A stretch of DNA of 64,000 bases, from the NCBI RefSeq assembly GCF_018502485.1, contig NZ_CP075546.1; one strand, 5' to 3'. The position numbers were made by a program, and so were the translations under genes. Under the pieces are notes generated by a model that was not told the origin of the DNA, ran no database searches, and was given only the letters and a program-made list of their open reading frames with translations. This stretch comes from Methanospirillum purgamenti. GTDB taxonomy: Archaea; Halobacteriota; Methanomicrobia; Methanomicrobiales; Methanospirillaceae. Of this stretch, positions 18,213 through 26,285 are shown one piece after another (position 1 is the stretch's first letter; every line of letters starts with the position of its first letter).

Positions 18213-18688
18213 TCTCCCTCCTCGTGAGATCGAATTCCACTTGTCATATACAGAATGATAATGCTGAGTCCGCCGAGCACTTCAATCCCCACAGCTATAT
18301 TCATGATAGGAATCGTGCCTGCGGTATTCAGAAAACCTGAATTAATCCCAAATGGGACTGCCTGACCAAACAGACCTCCGGTTCCATTTAAGAAGTTCAT
18401 GAAGAAGAGATACCCGAGTGGTATTGCGGCAAGGGCGGTTCCGATAAACAGAATAAGACCTGACATCTCGCATGACTGAAAAGTTTTCTTCTGGAACCAT
18501 CCCAAAAAGTCCTCCAGTTTATAGGCAACTATCAGCAAAATGAATCCGGTTGCGATTACTGCTCCACCCTGGAATCCTCCCCCGGGGGTTAAGTGCCCGT
18601 GAAGCACGATGTAAAAACCAAACACCGTGATAAAGAGGAACATCACATCCGCTGTTGTCCGGATGATTTTACTCAGACTGTCACTCAT
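18209..18688 (-). CDS. mbhF: MrpB-like subunit MbhF
   Basis: MnhB/MrpB-family subunit, 159 residues from the ATG at 18688 (SDSLSKIIRTTADVM). I preferred this start because a longer reading from 18802 adds 38 polar residues lying inside mbhE. Landmarks are FGFYIVLHGHLTPGGGFQGGAVIATGFIL and NIAVGIEVLGGLSIIILYMT. It overlaps mbhE by 8 bases. Confidence 0.93.
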   Translation of the reverse strand: MSDSLSKIIRTTADVMFLFITVFGFYIVLHGHLTPGGGFQGGAVIATGFILLIVAYKLEDFLGWFQKKTFQSCEMSGLILFIGTALAAIPLGYLFFMNFLNGTGGLFGQAVPFGINSGFLNTAGTIPIMNIAVGIEVLGGLSIIILYMTSGIRSHEEGE

Positions 18689-18968
18689 ATTCGTAGTCCT
18701 CCTCTTTTTTCCGAAGTCTGAAAAGGACTGATACTCCAAAGACTGCGGTAAACAGGACACATGCCTCTCCGAGGGTATCAAAGGCACGGAAATCGAACAC
18801 AATGGAAGTTACGATGTTATTGGCTCCGGTCTGCTCCTGCCCGTGAGCGATAAAGTAGTCATCCATGTCTGACATCGCAGGGCTTCCGAACGGTAATGAG
18901 ACTGCAGCAAACAGGAGGCCGGCTGCCAGTACTACAAGCGTAAACCATGCTACTTTGGTTCGCATCAT
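18681..18968 (-). CDS. mbhE: MrpA C-terminal-like subunit MbhE
   Basis: 95-residue two-helix protein corresponding to the MrpA C-terminal region (MbhE). It has an N-terminal helix, then NNIVTSIVFDFRAFDTLGEACVLFTAVFGVSVLFRLRK, the conserved VxxIVxDFRGxDTLGE pattern. The order between mbhD and mbhF supports the assignment. Confidence 0.92.
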   Translation of the reverse strand: MMRTKVAWFTLVVLAAGLLFAAVSLPFGSPAMSDMDDYFIAHGQEQTGANNIVTSIVFDFRAFDTLGEACVLFTAVFGVSVLFRLRKKEEDYEYE

Positions 18969-19210
18969 GTCACCTCCTGGTCATGGGTCGCCCTGATGGC
19001 AATCAAAAATATTGCCGTTGAGACTCCGGCACCGACGGCTGCCTCAGCAATAGCAACATCCGGGGCCTGGAGGATATAAAATTCAATCGAGAGGAGAAAA
19101 CTGAACGCTGCAAAGGTAACCGCGGCGGCAATGAGGTTCTTCTGCCAGACAATACATGCGGCAGTGATGAGTATGCCGATTAAAACCAGAATGTGAATAA
19201 TGTCTATCAC
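18965..19210 (-). CDS. mbhD: DUF4040-type subunit MbhD
   Basis: 81-residue three-helix protein. The C-terminal segment APDVAIAEAAVGAGVSTAIFLIAI is the DUF4040/MrpA signature with the conserved glutamate (PDVAxxEAxVG). Part of the proton/sodium path. It overlaps mbhC and mbhE by 4 bases each. Confidence 0.93.
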   Translation of the reverse strand: MIDIIHILVLIGILITAACIVWQKNLIAAAVTFAAFSFLLSIEFYILQAPDVAIAEAAVGAGVSTAIFLIAIRATHDQEVT

Positions 19211-19563
19211 AGGCCTGCCTCCGTTAGTTTATCTACGACTGCGGGGTCTGGTTTTTGTCCGCTCCGGTGTGCAGCACGGGCGATTGCATGAGATCCTGCA
19301 GCATTCGTTATTGCCAGAGCAAAGACAGCAATGATGGTGTGGGTGATGACCATGAGATACTGGGAATCACTGGTCCCTAGGTATTGTGATATTGCAAATA
19401 CGACCACTCCAAGGCAGAGGAAGATACTTCCAAATGTTGTTGCCTTGGTCGATGCATGAAGTCGCGTGTACACATCAGGGAATCGCAAGAGTCCGATTAC
19501 TCCAAGAGCATTGAATAAGAGTCCGATGACAAGCAGGACGAGTATAAAAGTATCTGCGATCAT
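19207..19563 (-). CDS. mbhC: MrpG-like subunit MbhC
   Basis: 118-residue MnhG/MrpG-family protein: LFNALGVIGLLRFPDVYTRLHASTKATTFGSIFLCLG, the family signature, followed by AIFALAITNAAGSHAIARAAHRSG. Its start abuts the end of mbhB. Confidence 0.94.
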   Translation of the reverse strand: MIADTFILVLLVIGLLFNALGVIGLLRFPDVYTRLHASTKATTFGSIFLCLGVVVFAISQYLGTSDSQYLMVITHTIIAVFALAITNAAGSHAIARAAHRSGQKPDPAVVDKLTEAGL

Positions 19564-19841
19564 CAGAGTTCACCGCCGATATGCTTTGCAATATACAGGG
19601 TTGAGACAAAGGATAGCAGAGCGTAGACGATTGCAACATCAATGAAGATGTACTGCTGGTACACCACACCGAGCAGAATCATGACCGCTACCGTGAGCGT
19701 GTTGATGGTATCCACCGCGACCACCCTATCCGGGTTCGTGGGTCCGAGAACCAGTCTTACCATGGCCCCAAAGGCGATAATTACCGTGATCAGGGCGGCA
19801 ATCATAAAGATATCTGTCATTCGGCTATCCTCCGGATCCAT
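19563..19841 (-). CDS. mbhB: MrpF-like subunit MbhB
   Basis: 92-residue three-helix MrpF/PhaF protein. RLVLGPTNPDRVVAVDTINTLTVAVMILLG is the family signature, with DVAIVYALLSFVSTLYIAKHI in the last helix. It overlaps the end of mbhA by 25 bases. Confidence 0.94.
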   Translation of the reverse strand: MDPEDSRMTDIFMIAALITVIIAFGAMVRLVLGPTNPDRVVAVDTINTLTVAVMILLGVVYQQYIFIDVAIVYALLSFVSTLYIAKHIGGEL

Positions 19842-20344
19842 GCCGGAATATCCATGTATGAAAAGATCTCTTTTGCCTCAAATGCAGGTTTCTTCTCATC
19901 ACCCTCCTTCAGATGGATGACGTGGATAAAGAGGTCATGGTTCTTTTCATCTACGTCAACACTCAGGGTTCCTGGTGTGAGCGTAATTGAATGAGCAAGC
20001 ATGGTCACTCCCAGATCAGATTTCATCCCGGAATGCAGCCTGATAATACCTGGTCTGACCCTTCCGGTAATAACCCGGTATGCAACGTCAAGATTCGCTT
20101 TTGTCAGTTCTACCAGGAAAGGCCCACAGATATATATGAGAATACTGATGAGCCGGACCGGGCTTAACATCCGGTAATTCTTATACCTGCAAAAGATCTT
20201 CCTACAGATAACTCCGGTCACAAGGCCGATGATTATTCCTGCAAAAATTTCCTCCCATGACCAGAAGAGAACAGAGCCGGATCCAATAACCAACGCCAGA
20301 TAAAACAGAAAAGCCACACAAGCAGTAACGATAAACGGGATCAT
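19817..20344 (-). CDS. mbhA: MrpE-like subunit MbhA, first gene of hydrogenase operon
   Basis: 175-residue MrpE/MnhE protein. It has two N-terminal helices, then RLISILIYICGPFLVELTKANLDVAYRVITGRVRPGIIRL and the cytoplasmic core HSITLTPGTLSVDVDEKNHDLFIHVI. It begins the 14-gene operon and has an AAAGGTGAT ribosome-binding site just upstream of its ATG. The whole gene order, MrpE-F-G-A'-A''-B-C-D then I-J-K-L-M-N, is identical to the Pyrococcus mbh operon. Confidence 0.94.
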   Translation of the reverse strand: MIPFIVTACVAFLFYLALVIGSGSVLFWSWEEIFAGIIIGLVTGVICRKIFCRYKNYRMLSPVRLISILIYICGPFLVELTKANLDVAYRVITGRVRPGIIRLHSGMKSDLGVTMLAHSITLTPGTLSVDVDEKNHDLFIHVIHLKEGDEKKPAFEAKEIFSYMDIPAWIRRIAE

Positions 20345-20561
20345 TGTATCACCTTTTCCCGGTCATCATAATGGCATACCCATGCCAAACCCTCTCGATA
20401 TGTCATGATAGATCGTGATCAACTGAGGTGGTTATCCGCATCATATAATATTTTTTATTCGATCAGCTTTCTTATTTTTTTGAAAAACGGCTTTTTTTGA
20501 AGTTTGGAGGACTGGTCAGTACAAAGCAGTATGTAGGGATAGATCATACAAATGGGGAGAT
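20345..20561. promoter_or_regulatory. divergent promoter region, mbh leader with hairpin
   Basis: 217 bp between the start of the mbh operon and the PUA/PP-loop gene. On the minus strand an AT-rich TATA-like stretch (about 20443-20462, AATAAAAAATATTATATG) precedes mbhA by about 100 bases. The predicted leader contains an inverted repeat at 20373-20386 (GGCAT, loop ACCC, ATGCC), close to the mbhA ribosome-binding site. On the plus strand an AT-rich stretch ends near 20500. The promoter calls are pattern-based. Confidence 0.4.
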
Positions 20562-21962
20562 ATGGGTGGATTATACCACGGCAGAATTCTCCTTCACTGG
20601 TGTGATTCGTGTCATACGCCGGTTCTTGCAGAGCGTTGTGCATGCGGGGCAAGTACCCGTGCAGTCCCTGTGACCCCTCCTGGTGATGCACGACCAGCAT
20701 TTCCTGATGATATTGCCTTTGTCAATTCAATATATGAAGATCAGTTTGGAATGTCGATCATTCCCGAAGGCCAGATTACCCTTCTGAACAAAGTCCCGGA
20801 TCATGACCGGATGGAAGAGATAATCGTGGGTGGGGCGATAATCGGAGCAATCCGGTACCTTCCGGCAGAAGGTCGCTGGGAGGCTCTTCCCCGTCCGGAT
20901 GCAGCCCTCATCGCTACCCCAAAAAAGCGGTTTATTATTATTGACGAGGGAGCGCTTTCATCGGTCAGGGAAGGCAGAAGTCTTCTGGCTCCCGGTCTTA
21001 TCTCCTGTGACTCTTCGGTCAGGGAAGGAGATGAGGTCTTTATGATGACTCCGTCCGGGATCTGTGCTGGTGTTGGCAGGGCACGGGTTGATGCGGATGA
21101 AGCAAGCTGCATGGAACGGGGGCAGGTTGTAAAGACAAGAAAAAATATTCCTTCTGCATATACACCCGGTCAGGCAACGTGGGATGATGTCATCAAAGCA
21201 AATGCCGACGTGCTATTAAAAGCTGAAGCAGCATCCGGAAAGTTCATCGCCGACAGTATCGGCCCTTATGAGCATCTTCCCATGTCAGTCTCATATTCGG
21301 GTGGAAAAGACAGTCTTGCAACATTGCTTGTTGTGATGAACACGTACCGGAAACTCCCGATTCTGTATATCGATACCGGCCTTGAGTTTCCCTCAACCGA
21401 AGAAAATGTTTGTGACGTGCAGGAACAGTATGGACTCGAGTGTGTCAGGATAGAATCAATAGAAGAGTTCTGGCAGGACTTTGAAGAATCCGGTCCACCT
21501 GCCAGGGATAACCGGTGGTGTTGCAGAACCTCCAAACTTGAACCTCTGCGCCAACACATTGTAAACACCTATGGTGAAGAAGGTGAGATGGTATCATTTA
21601 TCGGACAACGCAAGTATGAGTCATTTTCACGCATGAAAAATCCCCGGGTCTGGCGCAATTCTTATGTAAAGAACCAGATTTGTCTCGCTCCGATTCATAC
21701 CTGGACAGCCCTTCATGTGTGGCTCTATATCTTCCGGGAGAAAGCTCCGTTCAATTCTATGTATAAGCACGGTGTTGACCGGATGGGGTGCTACATGTGC
21801 CCTGCAAGCGACCTTGGTATTTTGGAGAAGATCAAAATCACGCATCCTGAACTCTGGCAGGAATGGGAGCAGGCCGTATCACAGTGGATGAAAACCAAGG
21901 GGATATCGCAAGACTGGTTTGAGAGCGGAGAATGGAGAACACGGGGAGATAAAGCAGTATGA
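20562..21962 (+). CDS. zinc-ribbon / PUA / PAPS-reductase-like PP-loop protein
   Basis: 466-residue archaeal protein of unknown reaction. The domain order is an N-terminal zinc ribbon (HWCDSCHTP, RCACG), a PUA RNA-binding domain (about 118-195: RFIIIDEGALSSVREGRSLLAPGLISCD, REGDEVFM, AGVGRA), then a PAPS-reductase/PP-loop domain with SYSGGKDSLATLL (about 245), DTGLEFPST, RWCCRTSKLEPL and MGCYMCPAS. The CC plus CxxC cysteines about 90 residues apart resemble the 4Fe-4S ligand set of assimilatory APS reductases. The C-terminal catalytic ECGLH of those enzymes is absent. PUA fusion suggests RNA modification, possibly thiolation (inference). It overlaps hisH by 4 bases. Confidence 0.8.
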   Translation: MGGLYHGRILLHWCDSCHTPVLAERCACGASTRAVPVTPPGDARPAFPDDIAFVNSIYEDQFGMSIIPEGQITLLNKVPDHDRMEEIIVGGAIIGAIRYLPAEGRWEALPRPDAALIATPKKRFIIIDEGALSSVREGRSLLAPGLISCDSSVREGDEVFMMTPSGICAGVGRARVDADEASCMERGQVVKTRKNIPSAYTPGQATWDDVIKANADVLLKAEAASGKFIADSIGPYEHLPMSVSYSGGKDSLATLLVVMNTYRKLPILYIDTGLEFPSTEENVCDVQEQYGLECVRIESIEEFWQDFEESGPPARDNRWCCRTSKLEPLRQHIVNTYGEEGEMVSFIGQRKYESFSRMKNPRVWRNSYVKNQICLAPIHTWTALHVWLYIFREKAPFNSMYKHGVDRMGCYMCPASDLGILEKIKITHPELWQEWEQAVSQWMKTKGISQDWFESGEWRTRGDKAV

Positions 21963-22564
21963 GCACCATTGTTATCGTCGATTATGGCCTTGGGAATATG
22001 CGAAGTGTCAGTAAAGCAGTTCAAAAGGCCGGAGCAGAGGTTCTGATCTCGCATGACCTTGATGAGATCCGGGCAGCAGAAGGAATCATTCTCCCCGGCG
22101 TTGGTGCCTTTCATGAAGGGATGACCCAGCTTGCAGATCTGTCGCAGACCTTAATCGAATCCGAAGGTCAGGTTCCGATTCTTGGTATTTGCCTTGGTAT
22201 GCAGATGATGATGGAGTTCTCTGAAGAACATGGGCTTCACCAGGGTCTAGGCCTTATACCAGGGACTGTTAGGCGTTTTTCCGATACTCCGGGGTATAAA
22301 ATTCCCCATATGGGATGGAATCAGATAAATCTGAAGAAACAGGACGATCCGCTTTTTGAGGGTATCCCTGATCAGTCGTATGTATACTTTGTACATTCAT
22401 ACTGGGCAGATACTCTGGCAGAATATTGTGTCACATCGACCGATTACATCAATACCTTTGCATCGTCGATTCGAAACGGAACCGCTGTCGGAGTTCAATT
22501 TCATCCGGAAAAAAGTGGAGACACTGGTCTTTCAATATTACGAAATTTTATCGGGATGATGTGA
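21959..22564 (+). CDS. hisH: imidazole glycerol phosphate synthase, glutaminase subunit
   Basis: HisH hydrolyses glutamine and channels ammonia to HisF in histidine biosynthesis. The 201-residue class I amidotransferase has IVDYGLGNMRSVSKAV, ILPGVGAFHEGM, the nucleophile elbow PILGICLGMQMM and the VGVQFHPEKSG His/Glu dyad; PHMGWNQI is HisH-specific. hisF is not in the window. Start codon overlaps the previous stop (ATGA). Confidence 0.96.
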   Translation: MSTIVIVDYGLGNMRSVSKAVQKAGAEVLISHDLDEIRAAEGIILPGVGAFHEGMTQLADLSQTLIESEGQVPILGICLGMQMMMEFSEEHGLHQGLGLIPGTVRRFSDTPGYKIPHMGWNQINLKKQDDPLFEGIPDQSYVYFVHSYWADTLAEYCVTSTDYINTFASSIRNGTAVGVQFHPEKSGDTGLSILRNFIGMM

Positions 22565-22571
22565 GGCTGAT

Positions 22572-22997
22572 TTACGGATGCAATGCCATTTCAATAGTAG
22601 CGCGAAGTTGATTATCAGTAAAGGGTTTTACAATGTACCCTCTTGGTTTTGTTTTTTTTGCCCGCTCCATAATTGCAGAGTCAATTATTGAGCTGATATA
22701 AACAATTGGGATATTAAATTTCCTGATAATCTCAGATGCAACCTCTATCCCGTCCATCTCTCCTGGCAGGTTGATATCCATTAATACCAGAGTTGGATGT
22801 ATCTCTTCAATGCGGCTCAGCGCTTCTATGCTATCTTCAGCAGTTCCCGCAACATTGTATCCCATCTCTGAAAGCCGCCAGGAGATGAGATCGGCAATTA
22901 CCGGATTATCTTCAACAATAAAGAGTGTTACCTCTGGCACAACAACCTCGGAAACTTCACACTTCCAATGCAATAAGGTATCGCATTTGCACAGCAT
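22572..22997 (-). CDS. stand-alone response regulator receiver protein
   Basis: A single REC domain with no output domain. Visible features are acidic FIVEDN, phosphoacceptor aspartate in LVLMDINLPGEMDG, IVYISSI, and KPRGYIVKPFTDNQL (conserved lysine). The first about 20 residues (CKCDTLLHWKC) are unusual and cysteine-rich; an internal GTG codon 20 would start directly before the domain (VPEVTLFIVEDN) and is a reasonable alternative. Stand-alone REC proteins in methanogens usually serve histidine-kinase relays; no kinase is adjacent. Confidence 0.9.
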   Translation of the reverse strand: MLCKCDTLLHWKCEVSEVVVPEVTLFIVEDNPVIADLISWRLSEMGYNVAGTAEDSIEALSRIEEIHPTLVLMDINLPGEMDGIEVASEIIRKFNIPIVYISSIIDSAIMERAKKTKPRGYIVKPFTDNQLRATIEMALHP

Positions 22998-23053
22998 GAA
23001 ATTATTGCCTAAAAAAATATGGGTGTATTGTTAATTATTTTAGCATATGCCGA

Positions 23054-23737
23054 TTAATCACCCATTTTCCAGTGGATCAAAACCCCTTCCTCGATTATTG
23101 ATGTACCGATGAGTTTTAAGGTCGGAAAATCTGATTCTTTGATAAATCCAGGTCCTTCTGCAAGGGTTGGGGCATTATATCCTCCAATGATAATATTGCC
23201 CACAAACATGAATAATTCGTCAACCAGACCTTCAGAGATTAAACCCCAGATCAGTGTCCCCCCACCTTCAACCATCAGTCGGGTAATTCCTTCTTCTGCA
23301 AGTTTATGAAGGAAATATGTAAGATCTACCTGTTTTTTTCCGGCAACGATCACATCTGATAACGATTTTAGGTTCTGCATCCTTTCCGTTGGTGCTGCTT
23401 CAGATACGGCAACGATTCGCTTTCCAGAACCTTTATGGAGGATTTTTGCATCCGGAGGAGTTCGTGCGTGGCTGTCGACTACGATCCGCACCGGGTGTTC
23501 TGGTTTTCCCTGCCTGGTTCGTTCGGCGATATGATCCGGTGATTTAATAGTAAGTGAAGGATCATCTGCCAGCACCGTGCCAATTCCTACCATAATGGCA
23601 TCACATCCGGCTTTTAAGGTGTCTACCCGTTCAAAATCCTGACTTCCAGATATCTTCACCTGTCTGCGCTCTCTGGTAGATAATTTACCATCAGCACTAA
23701 CCGCTACATTCACGATGACATATGGGCGCATTTCCAT
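23054..23737 (-). CDS. arfC: 2,5-diamino-6-ribosylamino-pyrimidinone phosphate reductase
   Basis: RibD C-terminal-type reductase of archaeal riboflavin and F420 biosynthesis; it uses NAD(P)H to reduce the ribosyl side chain of 2,5-diamino-6-ribosylamino-4(3H)-pyrimidinone phosphate. The 227-residue protein has PYVIVNVAVSADGKLST, DAIMVGIGTVLADDPSL, PVRIVVDSHARTP, GITRLMVEGGGTLIWGLISEGLVDEL and the C-terminal strand. The start is followed downstream (3 bp) by the DUF1894 gene. Confidence 0.92.
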   Translation of the reverse strand: MEMRPYVIVNVAVSADGKLSTRERRQVKISGSQDFERVDTLKAGCDAIMVGIGTVLADDPSLTIKSPDHIAERTRQGKPEHPVRIVVDSHARTPPDAKILHKGSGKRIVAVSEAAPTERMQNLKSLSDVIVAGKKQVDLTYFLHKLAEEGITRLMVEGGGTLIWGLISEGLVDELFMFVGNIIIGGYNAPTLAEGPGFIKESDFPTLKLIGTSIIEEGVLIHWKMGD

Positions 23738-23739
23738 CC

Positions 23740-24012
23740 CTATTTTCTGTTTCGAAGTCGTTCTATCTCTTCCGTCGCCTCAGGAACCCTAATGAGGAAT
23801 GTCCCATGACAGGGTTTTGTGAAAGGAAAGATCAATGCATTTCCATCCACAGCAACTCTGATTGGTGGAACTCCAATTATGTTGAGATCAAACATCCGGT
23901 ATCCTGGTTCAATATCATATTTTTCCTGGTACCGGGAGAGGAATTCACGTGATTCTTTAAAGGATATTTTTGACAGAAGAACTTCATACGGAAGTGACTC
24001 TAGACATCCCAT
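23740..24012 (-). CDS. DUF1894 methanogen protein
   Basis: 90-residue protein of the DUF1894 family, largely restricted to methanogens, function unknown. It begins MGCLESLPYEVLLSKISFKE, with IEPGYRMFDLNIIGVPPIRVAVD and FTKPCHGTFLIRVP; the lone KPCHGT cysteine/histidine pair is the most conserved part. It overlaps the upstream DUF1890 gene by 13 bases, so the pair is co-translated. I infer a joint role, since the two families often occur together. Confidence 0.8.
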   Translation of the reverse strand: MGCLESLPYEVLLSKISFKESREFLSRYQEKYDIEPGYRMFDLNIIGVPPIRVAVDGNALIFPFTKPCHGTFLIRVPEATEEIERLRNRK

Positions 24013-24467
24013 GGTGCAACCTCCTCAAGTTTTCGTTTTAAAGGCATTGGGTTATGTATGGCAGGTTCGGCAATGATGGTGCAGGGAAATGATATCTCTC
24101 GTGTCATCAGTTCTGCTTCTTCACCAAAAATTATTGCAGTAACAGGTCGTTTTGTCAATGATTCTAATGTCGCTGCATAACTTATACCTGCATCATTGTG
24201 AACAAATACGTAACTGTCAGTAACAGAGAGTGTTCCCTCCGCGAGCGCTGCTATTGTCGCATCCAGATCTTTCATCTCCATGGTGTAATGACCGTCCGGA
24301 TCTGCAACCCGAATTAATTGTCTGGCAGAAGGGGTACCGGCAATAATGGTTCTGATTCCTGCCTTTTTCATCCGGTTTGAGAGATACAGAACCAGGCTTG
24401 TCTGTACCGGGACTTTTGGACAGCCCATTACCAGGAGTGCAACTCTTTGTGTTGGCTCTTCGGGCAT
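24000..24467 (-). CDS. DUF1890 methanogen protein
   Basis: 155-residue DUF1890-family protein found in methanogens, function unknown. Recognisable elements are LLVMGCPKVPVQTSLVLYLSNRMKKAG, AGTPSARQLIRVADPDGHY, VFVHNDAGISYAATL and PVTAIIFGEEAE. The fold is probably Rossmann-like alpha/beta. It is the first gene of a three-gene minus-strand unit with the DUF1894 gene and arfC. Upstream (24470-24500, minus) lies an AT-rich promoter-like stretch. Confidence 0.8.
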   Translation of the reverse strand: MPEEPTQRVALLVMGCPKVPVQTSLVLYLSNRMKKAGIRTIIAGTPSARQLIRVADPDGHYTMEMKDLDATIAALAEGTLSVTDSYVFVHNDAGISYAATLESLTKRPVTAIIFGEEAELMTREISFPCTIIAEPAIHNPMPLKRKLEEVAPWDV

Positions 24468-24597
24468 AGATATAGAGGTATATGTATCTCAAGGGGTATG
24501 AATAAAGTCGTTTTTTCACTGTCATCAGATCTGATACTTTCTCATGTTTTTGGTTTAGAAAGAAACTTCTTGAGCTGCTGATACTGTACAAAGCTAT

Positions 24598-25170
24598 ATG
24601 CAACGATTACATATCTGGGTCGCAGGAGCGGTCCTTCTGATCTCAATTCTCGTTTCTGTTACCGTTATCGGCGCAAATCAGACATGTGTGCCATGCGGTG
24701 ACAGTTGCTATGATCCAAGTACACAATCCTGCTGTCAGGGTGAGGTATATGACGGACTCCGCTGGGGGGTATGCAAAGGAGTCTGCTTTAATATGGAACA
24801 GCAGGTTTGCTGTAATGGTGTGCCGGTAAATGGAACCCGGTGTCTTCCATCATGCGGCGATTCATTCTATAATCCAACTACTCAGTCTTGTTGTCAGGGA
24901 GAACCAAAAGACGGGTTACTCTGGGGTGTGTGTGGGGGGATCTGTTATGATTTAACGAACGAAACATGTTGTAATAATCAAATATACCCAGGGACTGGCT
25001 GGCAAAAATGTGGTGACACCTGTTATAACACAAACAATCAGAGTTGTTGTCTTGGGGAAGTATATGATGGGAAGGGGTACACAAAATGCGGGGATACCTG
25101 CTATAACCCGAAGACAGAATCCTGTTGTAAAGGGAAAGTAAGTGAAGGAAAAGTTGAGTGTACATATTAA
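24598..25170 (+). CDS. secreted cysteine-rich repeat protein
   Basis: 190-residue exported protein. A signal peptide (HIWVAGAVLLISILVSVTVIGA) is followed by a mature part made of about five to six repeats of roughly 25-30 residues built on CGDTCYN..T.SCC.GEVYDG..W..C. Repeat cores are CGDSCYDPSTQSCCQGEVYDG, CGDSFYNPTTQSCCQGE, CGDTCYNTNNQSCCLGEVYDG and CGDTCYNPKTESCCKGK, so each repeat has a CC pair and two or three further cysteines. This suggests a disulfide- or metal-stabilised extracellular rod. The fourth cysteine is changed in one repeat (SFY). No family known to me. Poly-T terminator follows. Confidence 0.8.
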   Translation: MQRLHIWVAGAVLLISILVSVTVIGANQTCVPCGDSCYDPSTQSCCQGEVYDGLRWGVCKGVCFNMEQQVCCNGVPVNGTRCLPSCGDSFYNPTTQSCCQGEPKDGLLWGVCGGICYDLTNETCCNNQIYPGTGWQKCGDTCYNTNNQSCCLGEVYDGKGYTKCGDTCYNPKTESCCKGKVSEGKVECTY

Positions 25171-25192
25171 TCAATTCTTTTTTTTTTGATTC
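25171..25192 (+). terminator. poly-T terminator after cysteine-rich gene
   Basis: Directly after the stop at 25170 a run of ten to eleven T residues (25178-25188) lies between AATCAA and TTGATT arms, giving a weak hairpin over a T tract. Archaeal termination relies mainly on the T tract. The remaining bases up to 25421 hold no gene that I can support. Confidence 0.5.
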
Positions 25193-25421
25193 TGTATTTT
25201 CTCATGTGAAAGCGGGATACACTGTCGGTGCCATGTATATCATCTCTGATCTGGTGTGGACGGAGTGATTTCAAAACAGATCGGACACAAGGAAGGGATG
25301 GAGAAGTCTGCGAGGAGAGGTACTACGCTTTCCAGAACCATAACGGATTTCATCCCCGGCACCAGGTGGTACTGGGAATGGTATGATAAAAGTAAAATAA
25401 ACGGTGAGTTATAGAATAAAA

Positions 25422-26258
25422 TCAGTTCTGGATGTAATCATACTCAACCGTTCCGGGAAGCAGAGTCAGGTCACTCACAAAATGAACTCCTGATACTATC
25501 CGTTTTATGGGAAGGTCTGCTACGGGTGCCAGTGCATGAGAGAAGAGTTCAAGGTCAGTCGGACCTGTCCAGGCACCTTTGACCGTTACATTTCCAACAT
25601 GGTACCTGACCAGCTGGTGAATCTTTGGTGTTCCATCGACATCCGGGATCAATTTTACCAGGTAATTTGGTGTCTCCTCAAGCGATTTTTTTATCTCATC
25701 GGTTGGCAGTGTTTCCCATTTGTAGCCCATGGTTCCACGGGCGACTTCCAGTTCTCCATAAAATAGTCTGCCTACAAGCGTATCTTTACTTACCTTGTCA
25801 ACACCAAGGGAAGGAGTTGCGAGTTTTTTTGGAAATCCCCATATCTCTCTCCCGGCCAGGATGGCCGGTTCATTGTCCAGATACATTGATAAAATAAAGA
25901 GTCCTGGCTTTCCTTTATACTGGACCGGGATTACCTGTCCTGATTCAGTATAGTCACCAAGTCCTGAAGAATCAGGCATTCGAATAAATTCATATTTTAC
26001 AACTGGTTCGGTTATTTCTAGAGGGGGTGGCACTTTTGTCTTTAAAATATCTGGATCAGTCTCATACGTAATGATGAAATATTCCCGATCGACGAAATGG
26101 TATGGTGGAGCCGGATATGATGGATTGTCAACAGGCATTGAGATTTTTTCCTGGGGGTAGTTTTCTTTCATAGGAATAGCCTGCCCTGATTGAAAAACAA
26201 CCAATGATGCCATGAAAACACATGAAAGTAAAAAAAACAATGAGAATTCAGGATTCAT
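25422..26258 (-). CDS. exported acetoacetate-decarboxylase-like protein
   Basis: 278 residues from the ATG at 26258. The core is the acetoacetate decarboxylase family: PPYHFVDREYFIITYETDP, IPVQYKGKPGLFILSMYLDNEPAILAGREIWGFPKKLATP with the adjacent lysines that form the Schiff base in characterised enzymes, and KIHQLVRYHVGNVTVKGAWTGP. Unlike the cytosolic enzyme, it has an N-terminal signal or anchor (FSLFFLLSCVFMASLVVFQSG). An ATG at 26288 is in frame but is supplied by the end of the adjacent insertion sequence. Before the insertion the frame met a stop (TAA) upstream, so 26258 is the ancestral start. The insertion separates the gene from its promoter. Confidence 0.8.
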   Translation of the reverse strand: MNPEFSLFFLLSCVFMASLVVFQSGQAIPMKENYPQEKISMPVDNPSYPAPPYHFVDREYFIITYETDPDILKTKVPPPLEITEPVVKYEFIRMPDSSGLGDYTESGQVIPVQYKGKPGLFILSMYLDNEPAILAGREIWGFPKKLATPSLGVDKVSKDTLVGRLFYGELEVARGTMGYKWETLPTDEIKKSLEETPNYLVKLIPDVDGTPKIHQLVRYHVGNVTVKGAWTGPTDLELFSHALAPVADLPIKRIVSGVHFVSDLTLLPGTVEYDYIQN

Positions 26259-26285
26259 GCAACGTTGTATGGAAAGAGAGTATTT

